This document shows positions 12,083 to 24,745 of a DNA stretch of 64,000 nt, in pieces. Source of the DNA: Mesaphorura yosii (lineage: Eukaryota > Arthropoda > Collembola > Poduromorpha > Tullbergiidae); NCBI GenBank assembly GCA_009869945.1, contig WIXG01000393.1, positions 1 to 64,000 on the forward strand, written 5' to 3'. The translations under genes and the position numbers were made by a program. Within the stretch, counting starts at the first letter, position 1. Each line of letters starts with the position of its first letter. The notes under the pieces were generated by a model. It saw only the letters and a program-made list of their open reading frames with translations, was not told the origin of the DNA and made no database searches.

Positions 12083-13495
12083 TTGTGAGTTTCGTTTAGA
12101 ATTCAGATCGTAACAAATGTCGTAATTAAGATAATTGATTAAGGAAATGTAACCGATAACATTCCAATATTCGTGATTGCCAACGACCATTAGTTGGCAA
12201 GACGAACGTCTCAAATAATGGAACATGAATATTGAGTGTATAGTATGTACAACGTGATGAACTAAAATTTTTAGTATAGTTCGAGTTAAGTTAACGCAAC
12301 ATTGAACTGGTTTCGGACAAATGGTTTTAATCAGTGTATTTTTGTGATAATAATACTCTTAAGCGTCTATTTGTCTATTCGTGGTCAAATGTTAAATAAA
12401 TGGTACATTGATACTGAGTAGAGTGAGTTTGACCTGCTGACCATAAAAAAATTATGGAAAATTTTTAAAGACTCGGCGAAGGGTTGTTGACCTTGTTACA
12501 ATACGGAAGTTGGATTGGCAGGTGCCCTACTGATCTGATTTTCTATACGGCAACCGTGCTCACTTATTTTTCTTTGCAACTTTGTTGTCGGGAGATGTAA
12601 ATACCTCAACGTCTTTCCAATGCCATTACCGGTTATTCGTATGCATCGACAATGGAATTTAAGGCTTCTGAGGATTCTGACGAGTTGGCGTTTCCTAGGT
12701 AGGAGAGTCAGGGTTTAGAATTTAGAACGTAAGGTGATTTATGGCATGGCGTCAGTAATACTAACACCCAAGGCTCAACTGCAAGGGTAAGCCTGGAATT
12801 AATTGAATCCGACGAGTTTACCTTTGCCCTCAGTTGCTCAGCTAGATTGGTGCCGTGTGGAAAAGATTAAAATCGTTTGTCTCATTTATAAATAAGTCAG
12901 TAAATCAGCGTCACAATTTAAGTCAAGTGAGCACCTGTCGATTGCTTCTGCTCGCATTTTCGGTGTTATCACACGGAAAGTATTTCAGTCTGCAATAGTC
13001 TGCATTCTGCATTGATTATGACTGAAATGATGCATACATTATCCGACGCACTTGTCGCCTGATCGTAACCGTGTGACAATGTCATGAAAACGAAGTAGAA
13101 CTGTAGAACAGGTGGACAGACAAAAATAAATTGAAGCATATTTGATGTAAAGTTTTTATGTAATTTGATGCATATACTGTGGCATTTTGTAGCATCAAAT
13201 CTAATCCCCCTCACGCCATGACTATAAATTAAAAATGCAACACTTGACCAGACTAGATATTTGATGCATGCTTGAGTCCTGCCTCCCAGATGAGAATTTT
13301 GCACAATAAATCAATTGTAATTGCGTATATCTCTACATGAAGCTGTCAACATATCAATTTGTTATCACCTCATGCGACCAGCTAAACTTCTCTTCAAGAA
13401 CATTTAAAACGGACTCAACGGCCGAGATCACCTGTAGTTCCAATTGCAACTTCCAAACTCAATTCGCTTCGTCTGGATTATAACGTCTTTTCAAG
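12083..13495. other. intergenic region between the dpr-like and ML-domain genes
   Basis: The stretch is AT-rich and holds the 3' flank of the dpr-like gene and the upstream flank of the ML-domain gene. I see no coding exon or structured repeat. Confidence 0.5.
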
Positions 13496-14182
13496 ATGTA
13501 CAAGTACGCCTTCATTCTTACGGCTTTGTGCGTGTTCGCGGTCGACGCCAGCGCAATCAAGGCGTCTCTCGTTAGCAAAAGAGTGGCTAATCCTTTCGAC
13601 GTCGTCGATGGTATCCTCGACTGTGGTAAGGACTCGACAAAGATGGTTTCTAGAAAAATGGAACGTACGACTGATTGTATTTATCTTCCAGGATCGGAAG
13701 GAACCATCCACGAGGTACGTGTAACTGACTGCAATCGCGTCCCGTGCGACGTGATGGTTGGCAGAACTTACCAAGTTGAGATTGAGTTTACTCCAGGTGA
13801 GTCTTGGTCATTGCTCTTACAAGAGGACACTTAACTACCGTGCATTGTATAAAAATCGTATCCACCCCACAGCTCGAACACACAGCGTCATTCACTTGAG
13901 AGTCATTTTGGGCCACGACGGTACAAGCCATACCGTTGTAGATGTGGACGTCCCAGACAGCGCCGTGGATGCTGGCAGACGGTACACCTTCATCTACCAA
14001 ATGCCAATCAGCAACGAATTCGTTGGAGTAAGTTACTCTTTATCCACAACATCCCATCGTTGGTTCTAGCTCTGCGTCTAACCATGTTTAACTTACAGTT
14101 CAGCGAACTCTGGGTTGGAATGCTGGGACACGATGAGTTCCTTGAGCTCTGTGGAATCGCTGGTTTGAACGTCTATCAATAA
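13496..14182 (+). CDS. Npc2-like: secreted ML-domain protein (NPC2 / MD-2-related lipid-recognition)
   Basis: Four exons join in frame: 13496-13625, 13692-13796, 13873-14027 and 14099-14182, giving about 157 residues. A signal peptide (AFILTALCVFAVDASA) leads into the ML-type start ILDCGSEG, then VTDCNRVPC and a C-terminal LCG. The layout of a cysteine just after DGILD, a C-x4-C pair and a terminal cysteine matches NPC2 and the arthropod ML family, which bind sterols or other lipids in an immunoglobulin-like beta fold. Only four cysteines remain in the mature chain (C43, C57, C62, C148). Classical NPC2 has six, so the C4-C5 bridge is missing here. AATAAA at 14178-14183 overlaps the stop codon, and another AATAAA follows near 14234. 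Arthropods have many ML paralogues, so the ligand cannot be told. Confidence 0.88.
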
Positions 14183-14527
14183 AGAGATTTGGGAAAGGTC
14201 TTTGCTCAGATGTGCGTTACCCGTAATGTTTATTTGAATAAATTGCATTGACAAAAATTCAGTTCCTGACAAGTATCACAAGAATAAATTCGCTCAATAA
14301 AACTAAAAATTCGTACTAAAATAAAGTAAATCATCCTACATTTAGGAAGACTTTCATTCAACAGTTATAATTACTGCTGAATATGAAACTAAAATTAAAA
14401 CTTAAACTCGTAAAAAGTACTCTAAAATCACAATTCAACATTGATAAAATTAAGTGCAGACTCAAAATAGGTTACATTAAGATATTTGAACTCTATAGAC
14501 GTAAAGGTAATACTGAGCCATAAGAGA

Positions 14528-16295
14528 TTAATGCGAATGGCCGGTATGGTCGTGATCATGATCGTCCTCCTCGTGAGAGTGAAATCCGTTGGGTGCGTGC
14601 TCGTCATGATCATGGTCGCTGTGATTTCCTCCAATCCGAGATTCGGGCGCAGGACCTCCGTGGCTATGGCTATGACCACTGCCGTGAGAATGGCCACCTG
14701 CAATTGCAATAAATGAACGTTGCAGCATTAAGGGCAAGAGTACACCAAATGATATCACGAGAAAATAATCAGCATGAATTTTAAAGCTTACCAACTAATT
14801 CCAGTGCACCCATAAAAATGAAACCAATAATCGCCACAATAATATGGACGTATTTTCTTTTGAGTGCTTTTCCTTCAGCAGCAAAGATTTCGAAAAACGC
14901 GACGTATAAAAGGGTCCCTGCTGCCAAACCCTGCATGAATAAAATACACAACAATCATTAATGCCAGTCCATTGTGCCACTGGATCACATCGTCGAGGTG
15001 TTTACCTGGAGGGATCCGATAAGTAAAACATGCTTAACAGTGGCTGTGCCTTCTTGAGACTCCGACACAATGATACCAATCGCCATCCCAATCGGACACA
15101 CTAGCGAAACGATGAGAATGTAAATTACCATGCGCAGCATCTTCGTCTTTGAGGATATTAGTTCGATTCCAATGCAAAACAATATTGTGCATTCGTGGAG
15201 ACTGACGGCGAGGAAGAGGAACCACACATCTTTCTGAGTTCCCTGGAGTCCAATCGCCATCCCTTCAAATACGCCATGGAAGGAAATTGCGACCACGATT
15301 AAGAGATTACGGATGGCACCAGCCACTCCGTCGTCCTCTCCGTCACCTTGCGGCAGAGGCAGATGCGAGTGAGTGTGCCCTACATGATGGTGATGATGGC
15401 TGTCAGCCGAACTCTCGGTCGACCTGCTCCCAGCGTCGTATTCAATCGACTGGAACTTTGTCGCCGATTTTATCAACTGGCCTTGGCTCTGTGTTTGGCT
15501 TCCAACTCCACTTCCGACTGGCGACGATAACGGAATATCGTAGAGTGAAGCTGATCTGACGGTGAGCGAGGAATTTGCCGCCAACAGGTTCATTTGTGAA
15601 CTCCCATTCGCGCCGTCCTTCCACCAATCAGTATCGACGTACTTGAAATTTGATGCCACAACTGCACCATCAACTGTCTTCACACTTTGGTCAGTCTTGG
15701 AGTTATTATTGAGGTTTCTTCCGTTTGGAGTTACTACGTTCACTGTTGGCACTGAACTGACCTCGGGAGTGCCGCCGATGTGATAAATGCCGTCGGTTGG
15801 CGTCTGTCCCCACGACTCAGGTCTCACGCGTGGGATGATTGTCGCACCTGCCTTGCCTCCGATCTCTCCGACGGTGCTAAAGCTCTCGTTGTTGTACCCG
15901 AATCCTTGCACCACTTTCGTAACATTTTGCATGTCATGAACCTTTTTGGCTGCCTTTCGTTTCCTCCGTCCGTGAACCCATCCGTGGACAAGGTCTTCCA
16001 GCATGTACACCATGAAGAACCCGCCAATGAAGATGATCTCAGGTACAGGAAGGCTTGTGTTCAGATTGGCCTCATTGAAAGACTCACGCACATCGGGCAT
16101 CATGTGCAAGAAGCACACGGCCACTAAAACTCCGCCGCCAAAGAACATGAGCAGTGAAATAAGTTTCTTGATTATTCCATTCTTCTCAGGCTTGAGCTTC
16201 AGTGATTTCATAAGGGCTAACGGGAGAAGGCCGAAAAAGAGCCGCACGGCTCCAGCAATCGTGAGCACGATGATTTTCAGAGATAACAACTCCAT
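14528..16295 (-). CDS. SLC39A1/2/3-like: ZIP-family (SLC39, ZIP1/2/3-like) metal-ion transporter with His-rich tail
   Basis: Three exons on the minus strand, 16295-15006, 14930-14792 and 14697-14528, join in frame to about 532 residues. Helices I-III occupy residues 6-110. A long cytosolic-type loop (about 110-328) ends in a His cluster (HHHHHVGHTHSH, 300-311). Helix IV carries HGVFEGMAIG (H340, E344) and helix V HECTILFCIG (H367), the metal-site positions of ZIP subfamily II. Helices VI-VIII lie in the end of exon 1 and exon 2. Known ZIP1-type members usually have HK in helix V; here it is HE. Exon 3 adds a tail of about 55 residues packed with His, Asp and Glu (GGHSHGSGHSHSHGG, DDHDHDHTGHSH), unusual because most ZIPs stop soon after helix VIII. 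Zinc import is the likely role; iron or manganese cannot be excluded. Confidence 0.92.
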
Positions 16296-19200
16296 TGTGA
16301 ATCGGCTGATAGGCGCGCTTTTGTTCCAAATTAGTACCTATGCACAATTGCACACACGCTCATAGCCTGGCTTTATGAGTGGTTTGGGTCGAGTTCCTTC
16401 GCGAAGGTGTAATCGTGGATCCAAAACAATTTGCGCGGTGACACGCAGACTGCGAGCGTTTGTTCCTGCTGCGGCTGCAATTGTCGCGTACGCATACGGC
16501 ACTTAATGAACAAAATGTAGACCACGCGTCACAGTCACAGTGGAGTTGATTTCATCGAGCTTGCATGTTCTGCAACGGCAACTGCAACTCTTCAAACGTA
16601 ACGCAGCGCAGCACGAGCTCAGCACTTGCGATTTCTGCAAACATAAAATGAGACGAGAATGAAAAGAATGCAATTTAGTGATTTTGCAACTTTTGGAGCA
16701 AGAATGTAATGGGATTTTAATCTTAATGGCTATGCACTTCAGTCTCACATGAATTACAACATACAACTCTGTTTTGTTGCGACCGCATGTCGCAGTCACG
16801 TTGGAGTTAATGGTTTCGATACCTGGCCAGCACCAGCACTGACTTCGGCCAACGCTATGCAATGAAACGGGTGACAATCGTAAAGCACAAAGAGAAACTG
16901 GAACTCACTCACCTTCACTGTGTCACTGACTTTTTGCTGCCCTTTTAGTCACCTCAGATTAATTGAATGCAAATATGCAACTGAAATTCGAAAGTTTGTC
17001 TGCTTCTCTCAGCATTGTTCTCACTGCGGTGCAGGTGCAACGAAACAAACCACATTACGCATTAAATAATGCATCAGTATCGAGTTGCAACAATGGAAAG
17101 AAGTGTAGAATGCTTTGTCTATGAATGAAACTGAGCACTGAACATGCACAAACACAGAGTTCACCTGTGCGGAATTGATTTAATTTATTACGACAAATGT
17201 TATGCTAATGCCAAAAATTCACATTCCGTGCACCAATTCACAGATAAACATTTGTGCCCTAAATGACTGAATCAATGGACTTGTGCTAGATTTAGAAACT
17301 GAAGCTGTCTGATTGTCTGACTGGTGCTCCAGCTTCGTCTAGCGCTCTGAAATTTCTAAATTTAGAATGCAGTGCTTTGCTGGCTAATGCATTATGGAGG
17401 AAATTAACAACGTTGGAGGAACTGAAACTGAATTTACATTAACACGACTACACGACAAAGTTAACAACCCACCAACGCGATGTGCGATCACAAAAACGCG
17501 ACTCCACAGTTCAAGATGATAAAATTCATGCAACCGTAGCACATTTGGGGTGCATGTAGCATGTGTAAATGTTGACAAACTGTTTCCTTCAACGCAAATG
17601 AGAAACTGTGTACACAGCAGACGCGGCTCTTTAATAATGGGAATGGCACTGGCAGTCAGTACAGAAATTGAAAATTAAAAGATGCAGTTGCAGCAACAGA
17701 ATTCAGCGGACGTGACGCTGAACTCTCTATACACTAATTTTAATGTTTTTTACTTTTTACCTTATCGCTTGCTGCAAGATACAAAGTTGCTCCTGCTTCT
17801 GAACTGTCAGTTGCACTTCCTTGAGCTCTGCAGGCCTTGTTACGGCGATTGCAGCAAAGTCAAACTTGTAGCTCAATCTTTACCGTGGCCAATATGAAAT
17901 TGATTCGAGTAACTGTTTAATGAAGACTGCAAGTAATTATTCACCTGCCGTAATTGCGAGTACAGTTTCAGATCAGAATTTGTTCTAAAACTGGTCTGAT
18001 CTCTGATGCTTGACTGAAGGTACATTTGACAGATTGCAAAACAATTTATACAACATCCGCAGAAGTTATGTTACGGAGCGCAGTCATGCAGTATCAGCTT
18101 TTGTTAACAGTCGCAAGTCAACATGGCCTGTGGCACTTTTCCTCTCTCAAGAAGTGCAAAATCCTACAGCCACTGCCAAAGTATTACAATGTGCAAAACA
18201 AATCTGCGACTATGCATCAGTGCTGAGCGTCCGCATTACGAATAATTTGCAATCTCAACGTGGTTAGGTTAGGTGAGACCAGGTTAGGATCTCACGTGGA
18301 TGAGAGAGTGAAGACGTTGGACATAGAAAGAACTAGCGTATAGCCAGTGGCTAATGGCCAATGCATGGACGCCAATGTACCATGCGTCCAAAGGTAATCT
18401 TTCCACTGAAATTGGTGTATGAATGGGTTGCTAATGCATCTGGCCAACTGTATGGATTAGTTAAGTATAAAATCAGTCAGCAATTACATGTAATAGTAAT
18501 GAGTTTTAACAGAATTGTCTATTAGTTCTCATTTTCAATTATGTGTTCTGTCAGAGTCTGATTGAATAAGCAGGAAGCATGCTGCAAGAGCGACTGGACC
18601 AGTGGGCAGCCGGTAATTTATGCAAGGATCCTGTTTTTCACCAGAAATCCAGCAAATGAATGAGACGATTCTTGTTTCTCGGAAATATGCTTGAGAGTTG
18701 TACTTGAACTTGACCCTTGCCGTCTTTGGAGGACGCGACGTTGCAGAGCACGTACTCATGTACTTCTTACCGATGCAAATTAGGTCGTAATAGGTGACTG
18801 TCGGCAAATGTTAATGCGAAAAAAAGGAACAACAGGTACCACATTGTCTTCATTTGCGTTGATGTGCCCCAAACTTTTTAGTCAGGCCATTGCTATTTGT
18901 ATGATAGCAAAATGCCAAAAAGTATTTGATTACGAAATTGGGTACTTTGAAGAACCAGAGACAAGGAGCTACTCATTAAATGAATGCTCAATGCCATGAT
19001 TGCGAAGGACTTGAAGAATAATGATTGACTTTGAGACTTAAGTGAAGACGCACGACTCAGGGCTTAATTTGTTCTGAAAAAGAGCGAAGCTCTGATTAGT
19101 ATGGAAATGGCATTCTTCAGCTTGCACAACATTTGCTAAGTGAGTGGTGATGAGGCTAAATCCATTTCACGTTCGAGGATCGTGTACGATGGCATTTTTC

Positions 19201-19948
19201 GCTATTTATGGAGGAGCTCTGAAGGTGATGAGCTAATTAATTATGTCGGCAGTTAAATATACGTCAGAAGGCCGAGACAATTAATTAGTAAACTATTCTA
19301 ATTAATGTAAACCGCTCACGATATGAAGCTACGAAGTTGTCAGATGATGCATGCAGTAATAGATACTACTTATTGCCACTTAACATGCTTTAATTCAAAA
19401 TTGAGACACACCGTGTTTATTTTTAAACTATGAGATTATTTCAGCTATTTTTAGCTCGATGATACATTAGGAGACAGACAACAGTCAGACGCTGACCGTG
19501 AACTGTGGTGAACTTCCTTCTAGACTCCATATATTTCCAATTTTTCCTACTCGTTCCATCATGGGAGCAGCAATGAGATAAATTAAGCAATCGGGCCTTG
19601 ATACTGGCAATTAAAAATGAGAAGGTGGATATGCCTGAGCAGCTTATTTTTAACATTTTGTCTCACGGAGGCATCTAGACGAGTCACGCTGGTGCAGCAT
19701 GACTCCATTCCTCTTAACAACGGTCGTACCATTTCTTAAGGTGACTTTTCAAAACATGCAACCAGACACCACATCGGACAGCAAAATGAGGACGCAGGCC
19801 ATTTATTGATAAAACATCCATGTTCATGACTTAAATTACAGACTTTGAGCGTTCGTTTCTTACCTCTGACCGGTGTCAGAAGCTTCTACATCAGCATTCT
19901 AATTACACGTAATCAAGAATCAAAGCTGATCCGCACAGGAATTGCACC
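16296..19948. other. intergenic region between the divergent ZIP and CFAP53-like genes
   Basis: The two flanking genes are transcribed away from this stretch, so both promoters should lie here. Frames of 60-125 codons occur on both strands but overlap and show no domain or splice logic. A few GGTTAGG units occur near 18262-18288. I found no supported gene. Confidence 0.5.
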
Positions 19949-22900
19949 ATGGCCTATCACACGTCTTTCTCTCCACCAGGTGCAGCCTACTACACTCCTC
20001 CATCAGCAGATTCTGACGTAAGGACGGACTTTTTTTGCATGGAGCATCAATTGACGTTAGTATTCTATTAATAGCATAGAACAGTATTGGATGGTTTTTG
20101 CGCTCTTGATTTCTTAATAGCTTCTGCTTGAAGATAATTATCATAGCGTAAACGTTCGCAAAGATAGAGTTACGGCCAAAATCATGAGAGACCACTGATT
20201 TCAATTTCTCATGAAATGTCGCAAATTGTCAGCACATAGCACGGAATTTCCGCTTGGTTTCTCGTTTAGCTATTTTTCTTTAAATGTTAACTTCTAACAA
20301 AGGTCAATATCTTGCTTTGAATGGGAGCGGAAACCGGACAATCATAATCAACTTTTGTTGTTACAATTAGGCGCGTGTGAAAGGCGCAAATTATTACAAC
20401 CACGTAAATTAGTTTAGGGTTGGTCATGACATAGCATTCTAGCAGCTAAATTTCGTGGAAAACGTGCGCGCCGGTGAGCCACCACAAAAGGTCCGGAACT
20501 AATCTCTTCATGAAGTAGCAACAATTTATTTTAACTCTTCGCATCAGCATAAATAGCAACAGGATACAGTGGACAATTACACCCCGCAGGCACACGCCCA
20601 TAATTTGAGAATGAAGTGTAAAATGAGATTTCCATTCATTAAACATGCTTAAAATTCCGAGCTTGTCCTCTGGTCTGTAGAAGAGTCAAGGTCAAAACCT
20701 TCCAGAGTTCTCAGCGTTACCCGTGTCAATCTTAAAGTGTGTAGGTCCTCGAGTATTGGCTAAATTCGCTGGAAGTTAAGCAGTAAACACTTCTTGGAAT
20801 TGTCATTCGCAAACTGCGACCCGCTGAAGTGGCAAAATTACTGACGGTTCCATAAATTATAAATGCAAATCATTGTTGACCAAAATAGAGTCCGCATCAA
20901 ATATATAACTACGTGTACGTGCGCACGGATCCTGCACGACGCACTTGAGTTTTATTTCACCGTCTCGCCTGTCAGTTAATTGGATGATGTACATTTTTAC
21001 GAGAGGATGAGCGACGACGAAAACATGACAAGACAAATTAACGTACCTGGACCCCCCTTCGTGTTATCTCTGTAGTACTGTCTAATATACTCAAGCGTCT
21101 GCAAATTTTACGCTGTCTGTGTGTTCTTGTAATTACATAACAATAACTCCAAATTATTAAACACGTCATTACGCTTGAGGTTTTCGTTTGGCATTGAATT
21201 CGCATTGCCAGCGGGCTAGTGGCTTATTTGATGCGCGAGGAGGCTCTGGACTCGCTGATTTATGTAGAAACGACATCGCGTGATGAGTAATCCATTGTTC
21301 TATTTTTTGTAGGCTACAGCTCTGCCGCGGCCACAATGTATTCCGTGTGGCAAGATGGCAAGAAAAGTGAAGCCAAATGCGCACACCCTAGATGAGAATA
21401 GAATTCAGCCATTTCGTGACCTGCTCAAAGCTGATGCTAAAGCAGCAATTCGCAACCAAGTCGAAAATCGGGCGTACACGCGAAAAATTGTCGACAATGC
21501 AAAGTTTAAACTCGGACTCTGCCGAGAAGAGTCGTTTCTGGATTTGGAGAAGCGACGTGACAAGTAAGGCGACAGGCAATATGCGATCTTCCTGCGAGGG
21601 AATGCGAGCCGCCATGCCTAATGAATAGCACTTTGCTGTAGACTAAAGCAGATGCTGGAAGACGAAGATGAGTGCTACAAGGACGAAATTAAACGTGCGT
21701 TTGAAGAGAAGAAGATGGAAAGAATTGGGGAAATGCGATCGCGCGTGCAGCAGCTTAAAGCGCAAAGAGAAGCACACGAGAAGAAACTCGTTGAGGCTAA
21801 ATACGATCAGGCATTCCAGTAAGCGATTGATTGGATTAGTGCCTATCAACCAGAACTTGTCTGTCACTGTCATATGGTTACACTTAGGAATCAATTCGAA
21901 CAAGTGAGGACTTTCTTGTCGAAACGGATGAGCCGAGAGATCAGTTTGGATTGGACTGCCCAACTTGAGGAAAAACGAAGGCTCGAGTGCGAAGCCCAAG
22001 AAGAGGAACAATTCTGGGCATACTTAAACAATAAGGACGCAGAAGAAAAGGTAATTTAGCAAATCTATTCCACAAATTGAGGCTCCCTCCATTCACTCAT
22101 CGTTGTCTGGTCCATTTTGTGTTAATAGTGGAAACGAGAACAAGCCCACGATTGCGTTCGAGCTGAAGCAGCAAGGCATGGAATTGAGGACCTCAACAAG
22201 CAACTGGAGCTTAAGAAAGCTCGCGCAGCGGCAGCCGCCGAAATTAGAGCTCGAGAACTTGAAATCATTGACGCAGATCGAATTTCGATGGAGGCTGAGA
22301 AGGCCAAACGTAAAGCAGAGCGGATAGTTAAGACATGGGCCTAAATGTACAATCCGTTCTTTCCTTTCAGTAATTGCCGAGAAAGAAGAACGTTTTCTGC
22401 GTACCAAAGCGCTCGTGATGGATATGATGGAGGCGCGAGATTATTACCGGAATAAGAAACTGAAGCGAGAAGAAGTTGTTGCGCAGGAGTTTCTGAAGAA
22501 AGCCGTTCGTGAGTTGTACATCGAGCAAGAAGATAGAAATAAGGCGAAGGTAATTTTACTTGCGTCCCAATTTAACAATCCTTAAAGTTCTTAATTCGTT
22601 AATTGCAGCGAGAACTGAGACGAGCGATTGAAGTGTACACTGACTACTTGAAGAAGCGCGATTGCCTTGTAAACGCAAAGGAAGACGCGTTACAACGGAT
22701 TATTGACGGTGTAATTGAAGAACAATATGGAAAAGTCATGGCGAGCAGGACACGTGAACGGGCACAAAGACGTAAATTATTCGAGGTGCGATAAATGCGA
22801 TTCAATTTCACGCATCGCATGTGTCGCGTAATACCGAGCGAATATGAGCTTAAACCTTTAATGGTCTATTAATTGGAGAACAGAATGTCATGGTTGGCCG

Positions 22901-23375
22901 AAAACATCAAATTGAAGACCTGAAGAAGAAACACGAGTTGGAGGAGGCAGAGAAGGAACAAGAACTGGTCGCATTGAAGGAGGACTGGAAACGTTACTTA
23001 CAGGATCTGGAAACGGAGAAGCGTGACAAGCAGACGAAGCAGAAGCAGTATCGTTGCGACTTGGACTCGCAAATGGCGTATACTCAAGTTGTCAAAGTGC
23101 GTTTACGATTGATAACTTGTTGACTTTACACATTGTTCGCTCTATTAAGCCCTTTATTGACAATTGTACAGGAACGACAAACCGCTGAAGTCAAACGGGA
23201 GGACGACATGTGCGAAATTGAAGAAATGCTTTTCAATCACCGGCTCCAAAAGACACTGCAAGAAGCCGAGCTGACCATGAGCAATCCGTACCGACAGCCA
23301 CTCGTTGGGAAGTGCGTTCAGCAGTTTTTGGGTCCCGTCCCAAATTTCGAGAGCTCCGCGCCACGCAGGCGTTGA
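19949..23375 (+). CDS. CFAP53-like: CFAP53-like coiled-coil protein (TPH domain) of cilia and flagella
   Basis: Nine exons join in frame: 19949-20017, 21313-21563, 21642-21818, 21888-22050, 22129-22309, 22371-22549, 22609-22785, 22884-23096 and 23172-23375, about 537 residues. Human CFAP53 is 514. Exon 1 encodes MAYHTSFSPPGAAYY and ends at a clean phase-0 donor that fits exon 2; this pairing is inferred from phase across a 1.3-kb intron. The rest is almost wholly charged heptad-like coiled coil rich in Glu, Lys and Arg, as in trichohyalin/plectin-homology (TPH) proteins. Segments such as KKLVEAKYDQAFQNQFEQVR and SREISLDWTAQLEEKR resemble the CFAP53 core more than TCHP or MNS1. The end of exon 5 was set at the GTAAAG donor (22310), because reading on breaks phase. 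CFAP53 supports axonemal dynein docking and centriolar satellites; in a hexapod this points to sperm flagella or sensory cilia. Confidence 0.78.
20018..21312 (+). other. long first intron of the CFAP53-like gene
   Basis: This 1295-base intron separates a 69-base first exon from the coiled-coil exons. It starts GTAAGG and ends TTTTTTGTAG. I see no exon or repeat inside it. Confidence 0.5.
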
Positions 23376-23922
23376 CTGTTGAGATAAACATTCAACACCC
23401 AAATTTACCTTGTTGTACTGCACAAACTAAAGTCACTTATCCGCTCACGCGAGTATGTTGTAAAAATGCATAAAATCTGTCGCAAAATCAGTTTGGTACA
23501 GATTTAGAGTGCCAACACAAACCTCATTCCTCCGCTGGCATGTTTTACTTGCACATTTCAATTTTCCATTGTTATTGCATAAGCAGTAACGAAAAGCGAC
23601 AAGTCATCTTGGGTTTTACGAATTGCGAATACTGCACACCTTCAGCGATATGACACAAATCTTAAAGCTTGAAATCCAAATCAAAGCAAGGTTGAGTGAT
23701 TGTGTGATACGATAACGTTTCAGTCATTTTCAAGGCGATTAAGCACAGCTCAAACGGAAGAAATATTTCTTGCCTTTTCTTACCAGAAAATTGGCGTGTC
23801 AAAGTTTGCAATTTGCAGAAAGTGAAAGTATTATAAATAGGAGTTCGGCTCTCGTGGTCCATTGCACTCGCGTTCAAGTCATAAGTCGTTGTAACTTCAT
23901 TGTAAATTGTAATTCACACAAA
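23376..23922 (+). promoter_or_regulatory. 3' flank of CFAP53-like gene; TATA promoter of the next gene
   Basis: TATAAATA at 23832-23839 lies about 85 bases before the start codon at 23923. A TCCATTGCA start-site-like stretch falls about 30 bases downstream of the TATA box. I see no other gene in this stretch. Confidence 0.5.
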
Positions 23923-24468
23923 ATGTTACAGTACAAAAATCTTGAGTTGAGATCGGCTTTTTTGATTGGATCGATGGCTGCTGCGGTGGTGATTGTTTGT
24001 ACGGTTCAGCTTTCAAGTGCGAGACCTGTGTCAGATACTTCGTTGGACGTGGAACCGCATTCCCGAGTCCGTCGACAGTCTTACCATTATGAGCACCGCG
24101 AGTATCCTCATCGTTCGCAGTACCACCACCAGGAGAACCCAAAGCCCAAGCACAATGAGTACAAACACGAAGACGGAGGCCACGACGGAAAAGGCGGATA
24201 CAACTACGAGGGAAGCAGCGGCAGCAGCGGTTCGTCGCAACATAGGGAGTCGTATGGAAACGAGTACGCGGACGGGGGCAATTCACAATCTGGAAACAGG
24301 CAGCGTGGACAGTACGAGCACACAGACGGCGACTCGGGCGGAGAGAGCCACGGAGACAGCTACGGCGACGAAGAAGGATACGGGGACAACGAAGGAGGCT
24401 ACGAGCATGACGAAGGGGATGAACATTACGACGAGGGTAGCCACCACGAAGGAGAGTATGAGAAGTAG
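23923..24468 (+). CDS. secreted low-complexity Gly/His/Tyr/Asp/Glu-rich protein
   Basis: A single-exon frame of 181 codons. The methionine at 23923 follows a TATA box at a normal distance; the frame is also open further upstream, but that lies over the promoter. A hydrophobic segment (SAFLIGSMAAAVVIVCTVQL, about residues 11-30) acts as signal peptide, with likely cleavage near SSA-RP. A basic RVRRQS follows and could be a furin-type site. The rest is repetitive: first YHYEHREYPHRSQYHHQ, then Gly/Ser and finally GYGDNEGGYEHDEGDEHYDE. It has no cysteine after the signal region and no known domain. Such composition fits an extracellular matrix, cuticle, silk-like or metal/mineral-binding protein. 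AATAAA appears near 24531. The function is unknown; expression as a secreted protein is the supportable claim. Confidence 0.7.
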   Translation: MLQYKNLELRSAFLIGSMAAAVVIVCTVQLSSARPVSDTSLDVEPHSRVRRQSYHYEHREYPHRSQYHHQENPKPKHNEYKHEDGGHDGKGGYNYEGSSGSSGSSQHRESYGNEYADGGNSQSGNRQRGQYEHTDGDSGGESHGDSYGDEEGYGDNEGGYEHDEGDEHYDEGSHHEGEYEK

Positions 24469-24745
24469 ACAACACCAGTAATTTATTTCACAATGCACAA
24501 CATTCAATAATTTATTCACAAATTTAACAGAAATAAAGAATACTGCGAAAAATCTGTCTTTCGTTCCTGAAGAAAATTTTCAGAGGAAAATACACACAAA
24601 CCACTTGAAACTTAAAAATACGAATTAGTATCTACTCTATTTCTGTAAACTTCAAACGGTCACAGCAAATGCATTTTTTACCTTGCACCATTGCCTTGCT
24701 TTCAAGCTACTTCCGCTCAAGATAGAAACTCAGTAGAATTGTTAT

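Noticed and set aside
18262-18288. Telomere-like GGTTAGG units
   Set aside because: There are only three imperfect units, far too few for a telomeric or interstitial telomere array.
22310-22370. Extending CFAP53-like exon 5 to the GTTAAG donor
   Set aside because: That donor gives phase 0 and an immediate TAA after the next acceptor; the GTAAAG donor at 22310 keeps frame.
23897-24519. Several long antisense and alternate frames over the Gly/His-rich gene
   Set aside because: They are shadows caused by few stop triplets in a biased sequence; only the frame starting at 23923 has promoter, signal peptide and coherent composition.
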